Counted from the stretch's first letter, positions 46,596 through 56,639 are shown. The stretch is DNA of 64,000 nt from Roseobacter sp. (GCA_024636495.1 JAGXGZ010000061.1:1-64000); one strand, 5' to 3'. The notes: generated by a model from the letters alone, not told the origin. A program made the numbers and translations.

Positions 46596-48848
46596 ATGAC
46601 CACTCATGATAGCAAAGCGCATTTCGCCAACGTCTTGACTGCCTTCCACGCAGCCGAGCAAAAGAACGACCGTCTTGATCTGTTGAACGCCAAAGGCACG
46701 CCGTCGCTGGCGGGCTGGTTTATTGGCCCGATGGGGGAAAACGAAGAAGTCATGCAAAAGATGGTCGGCAAGGCGGTTGCCGCCAACGCCGGGGCGCGGC
46801 GCGAATATGGCGAGCAATTTCATGATCCGGTCTATGTCACCGACGAAATCAAAGCCTCGACCGAATATAAGACGACCATCGACGCGCTAGAGGCGCAGCT
46901 AGATCATATGCTGCACGCGCTGCACGGGTCGATCCCTCTGTCGAGCTACCGCAACCAGTCCCATATGTATTGGGATTGCACGATGCCCGGCTTTGTCGGC
47001 TATTTCGCCGCGATGCTGTACAATCAAAACAACGTCGCCGCCGAAGCGTCGCCTGTGACCACCCTGCTGGAAATCGAGGTTGGCAAAGACCTGGCGCGGA
47101 TGTTGGGCTATCAGGTGCCCGAAACCGATCCCGTTACGAAAGGAACAATCGTGCCTTGGGCGCATATCACCTGTGACGGGTCTGTGGCCAATGCCGAAAG
47201 CATGTGGGCCGCGCGCAATCTGACCTATTTGCCGGTGTCGCTGGCCAATGCGATCAAGCTTGAGCCGTCGATGGCCGCGGCCAAAGATTTTACCGTGACG
47301 CTGGTGCAGGGTGGCACCGCCAAGCTGATCGAGCTGGACAATTGGTCGTTGATGAACCTTGGCGTGGACGAGGTGATCAACATGTCGCCGCGTCTTCAGG
47401 AAATACCCGGCATCACCGCCGATACGGTAAAGGCTGTGTTGAACAAATACTCGGTCCAGAACATCGGGCTGGCCGACATGCACCGCACCTATATCCGTGA
47501 TGTGACGCAACTGCCCGTCATCATGGCCCCCAGCACACGCCACTATTCCTGGCCCAAAGGGGCTGCCTTGCTAGGGCTTGGGGCCAATAACGTCCACAGC
47601 ACCTATGTCGATCTGGATGGCCGCATGATGATGGATCATCTGCGCGAACAGATTGAGACATGCTATCAGAACCGCCAACCCGTTCTTGAGGTCGTGGCCG
47701 TGATGGGCACGACCGAGGAAAGCTCGGTTGATCCGCTGGCCGATATCGTGGCGCTGCGCGAAGAGTACCGCAAAAAAGGGATGGAGTTCACGATCCATGT
47801 GGACGGGGCATGGGGGGGCTATTTCGCCTCGATCCTGCGCAAGCCGCGTCATCCTGAGCCCGACGGCCAGCAAGGTGCCCAAGAACACACCCCCGCAATG
47901 GTGATGAGCGACTATGTCACCCGCCAATACGAGGCGCTGGAACATGCCGACACCCAGACGGTTGATCCGCATAAGGCGGGGTTCATCCCCTATCCTGCGG
48001 GGGCCTTGTGTTACCGCAATGGGGCGATGCGTGATCTGATCGCCTTTACCGCGCCGGTGGTTTTCCACGGCGGTGTGGACCCAACGGTGGGGGTTTACGG
48101 CATTGAGGGGTCCAAGCCCGGTGCCGCTGCCGCAGGGGTTTACCTGTCGCACGCGATCATCCGGCCTGACCAGTCGGGCTATGGCAAGCTGCTGGGCAAA
48201 TGTATCTTCAACTCCAAACGGTTTTACGCGCAGCTGATGGATATCGCGGGCGAAAACGAATGTTTCAAAGTGGTGCCTTTCCAGCGTTTGCCTGCCCAAA
48301 AGCAGGGCAAATCAGACGCTGAAATCGCCGCACAGCTGGCGATGATCCGCAACGAGATCGTGCCGCGTGAAAACGACGAGCTGATCGAATATCTGGCTGC
48401 CAACCCCGACGCCCAAGACGTGTTCCGCGAGATGGGATCGGATCAGAACATCGTCACCTATTCGCTGAACTTCCGCACAGCTGATGGGTGGAATTCAGAT
48501 GTGGCACTGGCCAATGACTTTAACACCGCCATGTTCCAAGCGCTGAGCATTGGCACATATGATGGCGGCACGGTGCCCAAACAGCCGATGTTTGTCACCT
48601 CGTCCAGCTTTGAGGTCAGCGATTACGGTCAGGCCTTTGTGGATGCGTTTGGCGCACGCTTGTCATTGGCCCCGACGCAGGGCAAGGGGATCAACTTTCT
48701 TGTTTCCACCACCCAGGATCCTTGGGTGACAGCGACGGCAAAAGGCAACTGGCTGCCCATCGTGCTTGAGGCAATGAAACAGACCGCGATTGATCAAACC
48801 AAACTGATCGTCGCGAAAAATAACCTGCGGCCATGGACAGGGGGCTAA
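46596..48848 (+). CDS. Long PLP-dependent group II decarboxylase
   Basis: A 750-residue pyridoxal-phosphate enzyme, starting at ATG 46596 after AGAAGGG. The core resembles aromatic-L-amino-acid/glutamate decarboxylases: HVDGAWGGYF (aspartate pairing with the cofactor) and TVDPHKAGFIPYPAGAL, with the Schiff-base lysine in DPHK. It is about 250 residues longer than typical group II enzymes, with an extended C-terminal region. The amino acid used cannot be assigned. It overlaps the reading region of the S9 peptidase gene's leader. Confidence 0.82.
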   Translation: MTTHDSKAHFANVLTAFHAAEQKNDRLDLLNAKGTPSLAGWFIGPMGENEEVMQKMVGKAVAANAGARREYGEQFHDPVYVTDEIKASTEYKTTIDALEAQLDHMLHALHGSIPLSSYRNQSHMYWDCTMPGFVGYFAAMLYNQNNVAAEASPVTTLLEIEVGKDLARMLGYQVPETDPVTKGTIVPWAHITCDGSVANAESMWAARNLTYLPVSLANAIKLEPSMAAAKDFTVTLVQGGTAKLIELDNWSLMNLGVDEVINMSPRLQEIPGITADTVKAVLNKYSVQNIGLADMHRTYIRDVTQLPVIMAPSTRHYSWPKGAALLGLGANNVHSTYVDLDGRMMMDHLREQIETCYQNRQPVLEVVAVMGTTEESSVDPLADIVALREEYRKKGMEFTIHVDGAWGGYFASILRKPRHPEPDGQQGAQEHTPAMVMSDYVTRQYEALEHADTQTVDPHKAGFIPYPAGALCYRNGAMRDLIAFTAPVVFHGGVDPTVGVYGIEGSKPGAAAAGVYLSHAIIRPDQSGYGKLLGKCIFNSKRFYAQLMDIAGENECFKVVPFQRLPAQKQGKSDAEIAAQLAMIRNEIVPRENDELIEYLAANPDAQDVFREMGSDQNIVTYSLNFRTADGWNSDVALANDFNTAMFQALSIGTYDGGTVPKQPMFVTSSSFEVSDYGQAFVDAFGARLSLAPTQGKGINFLVSTTQDPWVTATAKGNWLPIVLEAMKQTAIDQTKLIVAKNNLRPWTGG

Positions 48849-48853
48849 AACCA

Positions 48854-50902
48854 ATGAACGCGACAACGGCACCTTTCGGATCCTGGACATCCCCCATCGC
48901 CGCCCAAGACCTTGCAGCGGGGACGGTCAAGTTTGAACAGCTCGCCCTTGATGGCGATGACATCTTGTGGGTCGAAAGCCGCCCCGATGAAAAGGGGCGG
49001 TCGGTTGTCTTGCGCATGGGGGCGGATGGCCCCCAAGACATCACGCCGCCGGGGTTTTGTGCCCGTACGCTGGTGAATTCCTATGGCGGCGGGGCGATGG
49101 CGGCCAAGGACGGCACCGTGTGGTTTACCAATTTTGCAACTGCGGATTTCCCCCAAACCAAGGATCAGCGCGTCTACCGCCAAAAGCCGGGGCAGTTTCC
49201 GGTGCCGATCACTCCGCGCCAGCCGGTGCATTTTGCTGATATGGTGCCCGATCCTGCGCGCGGTGTGATCTTTGCGGTGCAAGAACGCAGCGACGTGCTG
49301 CTGAACGGGCAGGCGCAGCAAAGCCTTGTCGCGCTGGATATGGAAGGCGTGGCACTGCCCATCACCGTGGCCACGGGGGGGGATTTCTATGCCGCCCCGC
49401 GCCTGTCGCCCGATGGCAGCCAGATTGCGTGGCTGACATGGGATTACCCGTCAATGCCGTGGGAGGGCACGCGGCTTCAGGTTGCAACACTGGATGCTCA
49501 AGGCAATGCGACCGACGTTCGCACCATCGGCGGCGCACCGGCAACCAAGATTGACCCCAACCTGAACCCGGTGCTGCAAAACGCCATGCGTTATTCGGAC
49601 GAGGCGATGGCAGAGCCGCTGTGGTCGCCGCAAGGCCAGCTTTATTGTGTGAGCGACAGATACAGCATCAAGGGGGAGCGGTGGTGGAACATCTCCCGCG
49701 TTGAGGGCGATGATCTGGTGACCGTGACCCATGAAGCGGCCGAGTTTACCTCACCGCTGTGGCGGCTGGGCCTGTCGAGCTACGGGTTTGTGTCCGAGAC
49801 CGAAATCCTTGCCAGTTATACGCAGGGGGGGCTGTGGTCTTTGGCGCGTGTCGATGTGACCTCTGGGGTGATCCGCGATATTGATCTGCCCTATACCAGC
49901 ATTACCCATCTCAAAGTTGGCAAAGGCTTTGCCGTGTTCTTTGGCGGGTCATTCCAAGGCCCGTCCGAATTGGTCCGGCTGGATCTGGAAACCCTTGAGA
50001 CCAGCGTTTTGCGCAGCGCCAATCCCGGTCTCAGTGCCACGGCGCGCGCTTGTTTTCAGGCCCCCGAGGCGATTGCCTTTGAGGTGGAGAATGGCAATGG
50101 CGGGACCGAGACCAGCCATGCGTTTTATCACGCCCCGTCGAACCCGGATTTTACAGGGCCACAGAATGAACGCCCGCCTTTGATCATCGTGATCCACGGG
50201 GGGCCAAGTGCCTCTGCCTCAAGTGCGTTGTCGGTCGATATCGCGTTCTTTACCTCGCGGGGGTTTGCCGTGCTCGATACCAATTATCGCGGCAGTACCG
50301 GATTTGGCCGCAGCTACCAGCAGCGCATCTATGGCGGTTGGGGTGTCGTGGATGTGGCCGATTGCGTCGCAGGGGCGCAGCACTTGATCGACCAAGACAA
50401 GGTTGACCGCTACCGCATTGCGTCGCGCGGCGGATCGTCGGGGGGCTATACCACATTGGCGCTCGCGACGTTTACCGATATCCTGTCGGCGGGGGCCAGC
50501 TATTACGGCATTTCGGACTTGCAGATGATCGCCCAAGACACGGACAAGCTTGAAGCGTTTTATGCCGCTTTGCTTGTCGGGCCGTGGCCCGAAGCGCAAA
50601 AGCTTTTCAAGGCCCATTCGCCGCTGTTCCACGCCGACAAGATCAACTGCCCGTTGATCATTTTTCAAGGCGAAGACGATCCCGTAGTGCCGCCCCCGCA
50701 GGCGCATGTGTTGATCGACAGCCTGATGGCACGTAAAATGCCCGTGGCTTGGGAGTTTTTTCCCGGCGAAGGGCATGGTTTCAGACAAAAAGCGCATATT
50801 ATTCAGGCATTGGAGGAAGAGCTTTCCTTTTATGGTGCGATTATGGGTTTCAGTCCGGCTGGCCATCTTGCACAACCTGATATCAAGAATTGGCCTGCGT
50901 AA
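48854..50902 (+). CDS. S9-family prolyl oligopeptidase/dipeptidyl aminopeptidase
   Basis: A 682-residue serine peptidase starting at ATG 48854, 5 bp after the decarboxylase stop. The first 400 residues form a beta-propeller; the last 270 an alpha/beta hydrolase: nucleophile in RGGSSGGYT, aspartate in GEDDPVVPP and histidine in GEGHGF. No signal peptide, so it is cytoplasmic. The gene may be coupled to the decarboxylase by short spacing, suggesting peptide degradation feeding amino acids to it. Confidence 0.85.
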   Translation: MNATTAPFGSWTSPIAAQDLAAGTVKFEQLALDGDDILWVESRPDEKGRSVVLRMGADGPQDITPPGFCARTLVNSYGGGAMAAKDGTVWFTNFATADFPQTKDQRVYRQKPGQFPVPITPRQPVHFADMVPDPARGVIFAVQERSDVLLNGQAQQSLVALDMEGVALPITVATGGDFYAAPRLSPDGSQIAWLTWDYPSMPWEGTRLQVATLDAQGNATDVRTIGGAPATKIDPNLNPVLQNAMRYSDEAMAEPLWSPQGQLYCVSDRYSIKGERWWNISRVEGDDLVTVTHEAAEFTSPLWRLGLSSYGFVSETEILASYTQGGLWSLARVDVTSGVIRDIDLPYTSITHLKVGKGFAVFFGGSFQGPSELVRLDLETLETSVLRSANPGLSATARACFQAPEAIAFEVENGNGGTETSHAFYHAPSNPDFTGPQNERPPLIIVIHGGPSASASSALSVDIAFFTSRGFAVLDTNYRGSTGFGRSYQQRIYGGWGVVDVADCVAGAQHLIDQDKVDRYRIASRGGSSGGYTTLALATFTDILSAGASYYGISDLQMIAQDTDKLEAFYAALLVGPWPEAQKLFKAHSPLFHADKINCPLIIFQGEDDPVVPPPQAHVLIDSLMARKMPVAWEFFPGEGHGFRQKAHIIQALEEELSFYGAIMGFSPAGHLAQPDIKNWPA

Positions 50903-50939
50903 ACAGGGCACTGTACGTTCAACCGGGGAGGGTATGATC

Positions 50940-52094
50940 ATGCTGAAAGTCGCAACAGGTGCGAGTGAAGAGACCGATACGATCGAGGCTGTCGAAGAGG
51001 CGCTTGAGATCGCAATCGAAGGATTGGATGGAGTAAAGCCAAAAGCGGGTCTGGCGTTCGTTGGCATCGATGTAGATGTGGACGCGCTGGTAAAGGCGTT
51101 TGCAAAGGCTCTTCCGGGGGTCGAACTTGCTGGCTGTACCACCGACGGCGAAGTGGCCGGGCCAGACGGGTTTTTGGAGGACAGCGTGGTGATCACGCTT
51201 TTCGGTTCGGATGACATCGACTTTACCGTGGGCATAGGCCACGGTGCTTCTGCTGATCCCAGGGGGGCCACTGCCACTGCGGTCGCGGATGCCAAATCCA
51301 AGACTGACAAAGATTCCGCCTTGTGTGTGGCGCTGCCCGAAGGCATTGGCCCTGATATCAGCGAAATCGTCGGCGGCTTGCGGGCGGCACTGGGCGAAGA
51401 TTTTCCCATCGTTGGTGGCGCATCGGGCGACCAGCTGCGGTTCAAAGGCACCAAGCAGTTTTGCAATACCGATGTGACGTCGGATGCCGTTGTGGTGCTG
51501 ATTATGTCCGGCCCGCTGGTCTATTCTTGCGGTGTGGCGACCGGGTATACTGCCCTTGGCAATCGGCACAAGGTGACCAAAGCCATCGGTTCCACCATCC
51601 ACGAGATTGACGGCAAACCCGCGATCAACCTCTATAAAGAATATGTTCAGGCGCAGTCCGTCCACTTCCCCTTGGCCGTCCACAGCGCCGAGCGTGAAGG
51701 GTTCTTGCTGTCGTCTCCGCAGTCATTCGACGAAGAAACCGGTGCTGTGACCTTTGTGAACCCGATTGGGACGGATGAAGAAGTCCAACTGGCCACCGCG
51801 TCACGCGATGAAATCGTCGCTGCCGCGCGTTCCGCCGTTGAAAACGCATTCAAAGGCTTTCCCAATGACAAGCCTGACGCCGCGCTGTTCTTTTCCTGTG
51901 CAGGACGACGTGCAGCCTTGGGAACGCGCACCAAAGAGGAATACGAAAGCTTCGAGGCGATTATCGGCGATGCGTTCCCGACTGCGGGTTTCTACACCTA
52001 CGGTGAAATTGGTCCGGCGGGGCATCAGGGAAAGGCGTTTCAGCATACGAACGCTTTCCTTTCGGTCTTGCTTGGTTCTGCGCCTGCAAAGTGA
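50940..52094 (+). CDS. FIST-domain sensory protein
   Basis: A 384-residue protein with FIST N (about residues 25-225) and FIST C (about 230-370) domains. I place the start at ATG 50940 since GGGGAGG (50925-50931) is ideally spaced for it; ATG 50934 is an alternative. Landmarks are ELAGCTTDGEVAG and FPIVGGASGDQLRF. FIST proteins are ligand-binding sensors acting with kinases, chemoreceptors or cyclases. The cyclase gene follows 12 bp downstream, so a partner relationship is very likely. Confidence 0.88.
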   Translation: MLKVATGASEETDTIEAVEEALEIAIEGLDGVKPKAGLAFVGIDVDVDALVKAFAKALPGVELAGCTTDGEVAGPDGFLEDSVVITLFGSDDIDFTVGIGHGASADPRGATATAVADAKSKTDKDSALCVALPEGIGPDISEIVGGLRAALGEDFPIVGGASGDQLRFKGTKQFCNTDVTSDAVVVLIMSGPLVYSCGVATGYTALGNRHKVTKAIGSTIHEIDGKPAINLYKEYVQAQSVHFPLAVHSAEREGFLLSSPQSFDEETGAVTFVNPIGTDEEVQLATASRDEIVAAARSAVENAFKGFPNDKPDAALFFSCAGRRAALGTRTKEEYESFEAIIGDAFPTAGFYTYGEIGPAGHQGKAFQHTNAFLSVLLGSAPAK

Positions 52095-52106
52095 CACGTA
52101 TACGCA

Positions 52107-52958
52107 ATGGAAACGCAAGCATCATCACGTCGGGCCGCTGATCCTGAAAAGGCAGTGCGACGCTTGCAAAAGCGGCTTGAAAAATCCGAGATGCGCCGGG
52201 CAGAACTTGAGGAGTTGATGGACGGATCGCAGGCTTTTCAGCGCCGCGTGATCAATGATATCGAAGCCGCCAAAGCCAAGATCGAGCAGCTATATCTCTC
52301 GCTTGCGGCGGAAAAGGATCGAACGGACCAACTGCTCCGTTCGATCATGCCCGTATCCATTGCGGACGAACTTAAGGCCAGCGGAACCGTGAGGCCGCGC
52401 TTTGTCAAATCCGCCACTGTGATGTTCACGGATTTCGTGGATTTCACCAAAAGTACCGAAGCCATGGACCCGGTTGCACTGGTTGGCATGTTGGACCGTT
52501 ATTACGGGGCGTTTGACCAGATCGTCGCCAATCAGGGTGTTGAAAAAGTGAAAACCATTGCCGACGCCTATCTGACCGTTGCAGGTGATTTGAATGGGTC
52601 TGGAAAGCAAGACCACGTGGCAGCCACCTGTGCTGCGGCGATAGAAATCATGAACTACGTCAAGACCAGTATGGACCGGACGGCCCAAGACGAGATCGCA
52701 GGATGGGCCTTGCGCATTGGCATTCATACCGGCCCTATCTCAAGCGGGGTGGTAGGCACCAAAACGCTAAGCTTTGATATTTGGGGCGATACGGTCAACA
52801 CCGCTGCGCGCATGGTCAGCGCCAGTGCGCCTAATACCATCTTGCTGTCGGCAGATACCGTCGCGCTGCTGGTCGACCCTCAAAGGGTCGAGCGGCGCGC
52901 CGATATCGAAGCCAAGGGCAAAGGCACGCTGCAAGCGTACCGGTTGCTTATTCCATAA
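52107..52958 (+). CDS. Class III adenylate/guanylate cyclase with coiled-coil N-terminus
   Basis: A 283-residue soluble protein. Residues 10-85 are a charged coiled coil; the catalytic domain follows from about residue 95. Metal-binding aspartates lie in FTDFVDFTK and in TIADAY, the transition-state residues in the stretch GDTVNTAARM (Asn and Arg), and the lysine determinant of ATP in VEKVKT. These residues favour an active adenylate cyclase. The upstream FIST protein is probably its input domain as a separate polypeptide. Confidence 0.85.
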   Translation: METQASSRRAADPEKAVRRLQKRLEKSEMRRAELEELMDGSQAFQRRVINDIEAAKAKIEQLYLSLAAEKDRTDQLLRSIMPVSIADELKASGTVRPRFVKSATVMFTDFVDFTKSTEAMDPVALVGMLDRYYGAFDQIVANQGVEKVKTIADAYLTVAGDLNGSGKQDHVAATCAAAIEIMNYVKTSMDRTAQDEIAGWALRIGIHTGPISSGVVGTKTLSFDIWGDTVNTAARMVSASAPNTILLSADTVALLVDPQRVERRADIEAKGKGTLQAYRLLIP

Positions 52959-54159
52959 AGATCGGAAAGACGGGTTCCAGTTGGCTGCCCGGCTTGAATT
53001 CCTGGACGATAGACGGGGCCACATAGGGGAAGCGGTCGCTCATGCGTTGGGTGCCGATATGGGGCAACTCCACCCCCTCTGCGGCTTGGCCAAACGGGTT
53101 CAGGTCATTCAGCGTCCAATAGATCGCATCCTCGCGCAGGTTGCGGCCATTGGGGTATCCCTTTGGTTGGCTGGGATCCCAACGGATCATGTCGGGCAGA
53201 TAAAAATCGACCTTATCCGATAGAACATTTTGGCTGACTTCAAGCTGCTCGAACCTGTAGGTGAACTGTTCGCCATAGTTCGCCCTGTCCTGATCCGGGC
53301 TTGAGGCGTTGTAGGCGTTGTTGAGATCCCCGATTGTCGGGTATTTGGCTGAATTTCTGGGGATGTAATACTCTGCGTTATAGCCCGTGGGCGCATCCAC
53401 CAGATAGATGCCCTGAATACCGGCGCGGCCCATCCGGTCCACGGTCTTGCCTGACCCGTCCGCCACCGTCACCCAGTAATTCAGCGGTGTCTGACCCAGA
53501 TCTGGGACTTCAAGCACGATCAGCGTCATGTCCGTGCGCCCAAAGGCCAGTTCAGACGATCCGGCGGCAGGCAGATGATCCCCGCCGGCCAAAGCTTCCT
53601 TGATGGCCAAAGCGACCGGCGCGTCAACGGTCAGAAAGTCAAAGAAGAACGGATCGCGGCGCGGGCCCACGAACAGCAACTCGTCGGTCTTGCCTGTCAC
53701 GACCTGCAGTTCGCTATTCAGCGCGGTGGTCATGCCACTCCCAAGCTGGGTGCCGGTCCACATGGCATCGCGGGCTTCGGCCCCGATTGCCTTGCGCAGG
53801 TCCAGCGGCTGGGCTTGGCCGCCCGTGGCAGCTCCGGCTTTGACCTTGTAGGCCAGATCGGCCTTGGCGTCGCCATCCGTGTCAAAGTTGAAAATATAGA
53901 TCAGATCGGGGGACAGTTTGATCTTGTCCGACGGCTGCGTTCCGTCGGCACCCGATCCGGACAGCGGGTTCAATGTCATCGCCATGGCCAACCCGCCAGT
54001 CTGGGCACCCTGAAACAAAAAGACATCGCCAATGTCGGCCGCCGGGTTTTGCTGGGTATAGGGTGAATCGCGGTGGTCCGATGCAAATGCCGGGGCGCAA
54101 AGCGCGGCAAGAGCGGTCGATAAGACCACCGGCTTAAGGGATTTATGCTTATGGGTCAT
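52948..54159 (-). CDS. Secreted DUF4331-family protein
   Basis: A 403-residue protein with a Sec signal (MTHKHKSLKPVVLSTALAALCAPAFA) and then SDHRDSP, the typical start of DUF4331 proteins. The rest matches the family's repeated beta architecture in outline. Its function is unknown. The gene is convergent with the cyclase gene and overlaps its end by 11 bp, so antisense effects are possible. Confidence 0.82.
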   Translation of the reverse strand: MTHKHKSLKPVVLSTALAALCAPAFASDHRDSPYTQQNPAADIGDVFLFQGAQTGGLAMAMTLNPLSGSGADGTQPSDKIKLSPDLIYIFNFDTDGDAKADLAYKVKAGAATGGQAQPLDLRKAIGAEARDAMWTGTQLGSGMTTALNSELQVVTGKTDELLFVGPRRDPFFFDFLTVDAPVALAIKEALAGGDHLPAAGSSELAFGRTDMTLIVLEVPDLGQTPLNYWVTVADGSGKTVDRMGRAGIQGIYLVDAPTGYNAEYYIPRNSAKYPTIGDLNNAYNASSPDQDRANYGEQFTYRFEQLEVSQNVLSDKVDFYLPDMIRWDPSQPKGYPNGRNLREDAIYWTLNDLNPFGQAAEGVELPHIGTQRMSDRFPYVAPSIVQEFKPGSQLEPVFPIFME

Positions 54160-54266
54160 GGAGCTATCTCATTTCAATAAATGGGTGATCGTGAAACTGT
54201 GCAAAGCTTAGCAAGTTTGGTGTGGCCTGCCTATAGCGCAGTAAATGCGCCCTTAAAGGGCTTTGA

Positions 54267-55535
54267 TTATTTCGAGGCGCTGATGTCGCCAACCAGAAGC
54301 TGGATCAGTTTGAAGGCGGTCATATAGGCCCGGTCGGGCGTGTCATTCTTGCGAAACACAAGTCTGTCGGCAGGCCATTCCAGCCAACGCGCACCAAACG
54401 CCAGCAGGCGAAATTGCGGGCGGCTCAGTCTTTGGAAAAGCGCTGATTTACGCAAGGCTGCCAGTTTGCGGCTCATATCCGCGCCCACCGATGTCAACCG
54501 CCTTTGGCCCAGTTGCAGTTGGCGATCCTGCACGCCATCATCGGGCGGTTTCATGCGCGCAGTGCCGGTCTTGTTGCCCTTGTCGGCCACCTTTTTTCAG
54601 CTGAGACAACATATCAGCGGGGATACCCAAAAGCCTGAACACCGCGCTTGCGGGGTGCAGGCATTAAAGGCATTAACGCGCGTTCCGTCAGGATGAGCGA
54701 TTGCGCACCGGCAACGGGCTGATGGCCCAAGCCTACAAGCAGACCGCGCAGCTTTTTGGTCGCGGTCGGATCAATCCAGTCGTCTTTAGGTGCAAGCGCC
54801 ATCAGCAGATTTTCGGCCGGTATCAGATCGTCAAAACAGGTTCGTTTTCCGAAACCGATGAAATCATGTGTTAGGCCTGTATCGTCCACCCGCGCCTACA
54901 ACGGGGCCCAGAGCGCCGCGCGCTGAATTTGCAGCGCCACATCCTGACCCGTTGCCAAAAAAACTGATCCAGCGCGCAGGCTAAAAGCGTTTTTTCCGCC
55001 TCAATGGCCCGCACCAACCGCCGCCAGTCGCCCTGTGCGGTGGCTATCTTTTCCCCTTGTGGGGGCGCGGCACCGCGACGTGGTCCAGCAGATTGCCGCT
55101 GCGCTGCGCCTTGGCCAGATCATCGCCTGACAGATCCAACGCGGGTGCTGGGTTCAGCAGCATCATGACATTTTCACCCTCCGACACCTGCGCGCCGTTC
55201 ACCAAACCGCGCCCGTTCTCATCTTGCACATCAACAGCGCAACCCAAGCGCTCTGCCCGTACGCTCTTCATCGTCGTGACCCGCATTTTCGGGAGGCCAT
55301 GAACGATAACCGATCCCCAAAAAACAAAGCCGAGCAGGACCAGCAAAAAGGTTTATGCAAGGTCGATCCCAAAAAAAATCGATCTGGCCAGATGCCGCCC
55401 CAATTGGATGGTCTATCAAGCGTTTGGGCAGCTTAACTGTCAGATCAAGCAGGGGGAAAACCAGCAATATGACCGCCACCAGCACCACCTGATCGCGTTG
55501 GGAGGGTCTTCAGATGTCAGGACTGTGCGTTCCAT
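54267..55535 (-). pseudogene. Decayed ABC transporter/ATPase gene with C-terminal cyclic-nucleotide-binding domain
   Basis: The minus strand carries pieces of one gene in changing frames. Near 55535 begins MERTVLTSEDPP; then after a frameshift DQVVLVAVILLVFPLLDL and KLPKRLIDHPI match the membrane start of large roseobacterial ABC proteins. Around 55044-55250 the ATPase-domain residue run VDVQDENGRGLVNGAQVSEG is visible but Walker A is gone. Around 54614-54889 are GLTHDFIGFG and PAENLLMAL segments. At 54267-54590 the tail has LLAFGARWLEWPADRLVFRKNDTPD, as in cNMP-binding domains. Stops and shifts separate all pieces. The assignment to one family is from memory of those proteins and needs alignment. 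Confidence 0.65.
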
Positions 55536-55634
55536 TTTGCCAATATGACATGCAACCAACAGCTAACCCAAGCAGTCTAACCCCGATAACTGATCGCAAA
55601 TAAGGGTTGGGAATGCGGTTGGCCAGCACCGGTT

Positions 55635-56510
55635 TTAGGGCATGATCATCCGAATGCCGGGGATCTGCTGGATGCGCAACACATCCTGATCATAGCTTTC
55701 CGTCATTTCCTCGACCAGATCATCGGTCCAGCCCGGCATATCCAGCTCTTCCTCGATGGCGTCTTCCATGGCGAATTTGTCCAGAAACGCGGCAATGACG
55801 TGCTGCACTTGAGTGCCGGAAATCTCGGGATGCGAAGCCATGTAGGTTCTGAACCGCTTCATGCCTTCCGGTGTCATGATCGTTTCAAGCAGATCAAATT
55901 CGCCCTCAAGTTTCGCTGCATCTGGGACGCCTGCCATCTCGCGCATGATCTTGCCCCAAATCAACGGAGCATCCTCGTTACACCAGACCGTCACCGGAAT
56001 TTCGGGTGCCGAGTCTCTCAGCAACGCCAGTGTTTCAGACCATTTAATATCTGCCGGATCCCTTGTCCCCCAAAAATGCGCATCCGAATTATCCGCAGAA
56101 ACGCCATGTAGAATTGGCAGCAAGGTCGCAGGATTGCGAATGCCCATAAAAATCTCGATCTGGTCTTCGGGAAAAAGCTGCGCCATCCGCATCATGCGCA
56201 CAGGGGCAGCGGGATACAGCATCCCGTCGATCACAGCCGTGGCAGGGGTGCGGAAGAAATTTGCGTCTGACAGGATCACGCGCTTTGCGTCGGAATCGTC
56301 CAGTACCGCATCCAGCAAAACATCACGCGCCCCCGCTGACACCGAGGATTTGTACATCGCATTCAACGTATCGCGAAACAGCCCCCGATAGGTACTGGGC
56401 CCCGGCACAATTGTCCCGTCCTGCGACAACTGCGGCTTGTTGGCCAGCAGGCTTTTGAGCAGGCGTTCTTCTTCGGTATAATGGGCACCAGTGTGCAAAA
56501 CCAACTGCAT
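55635..56510 (-). CDS. Unrecognised protein, weakly sulfotransferase-like
   Basis: A 291-residue protein. The N-terminus MQLVLHTGAHYTEEERLLKSLL resembles the 5'-phosphosulfate loop of sulfotransferase-like P-loop proteins, and IFMGIRNPATLLP could be the 3'-phosphate-binding strand. The remainder is acidic with long helices and no other motif. No signal peptide. Codon usage is like the neighbouring chromosome, so it is probably ordinary. I cannot give a function. Confidence 0.6.
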   Translation of the reverse strand: MQLVLHTGAHYTEEERLLKSLLANKPQLSQDGTIVPGPSTYRGLFRDTLNAMYKSSVSAGARDVLLDAVLDDSDAKRVILSDANFFRTPATAVIDGMLYPAAPVRMMRMAQLFPEDQIEIFMGIRNPATLLPILHGVSADNSDAHFWGTRDPADIKWSETLALLRDSAPEIPVTVWCNEDAPLIWGKIMREMAGVPDAAKLEGEFDLLETIMTPEGMKRFRTYMASHPEISGTQVQHVIAAFLDKFAMEDAIEEELDMPGWTDDLVEEMTESYDQDVLRIQQIPGIRMIMP

Positions 56511-56639
56511 GGGCGTTCAGCTCAACTTCTTTAAGGTAGGTTAGGCAATAGCGGTTCTTGGTCGATGTGTAAAACTGCAAAATATCTATACTTTCCCCTC
56601 TTGCACGATCGCGAGCAATCTTCTAAACGACCACGCAGT

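Noticed and set aside
48833-48853. Upstream ATG of the S9 peptidase frame
   Set aside because: It would start inside the decarboxylase gene; ATG 48854 gives normal spacing and family-like N-terminus.
50775-50939. N-terminal extension of the FIST frame
   Set aside because: It lies wholly inside the peptidase gene and lacks family similarity; a good ribosome-binding site precedes 50940.
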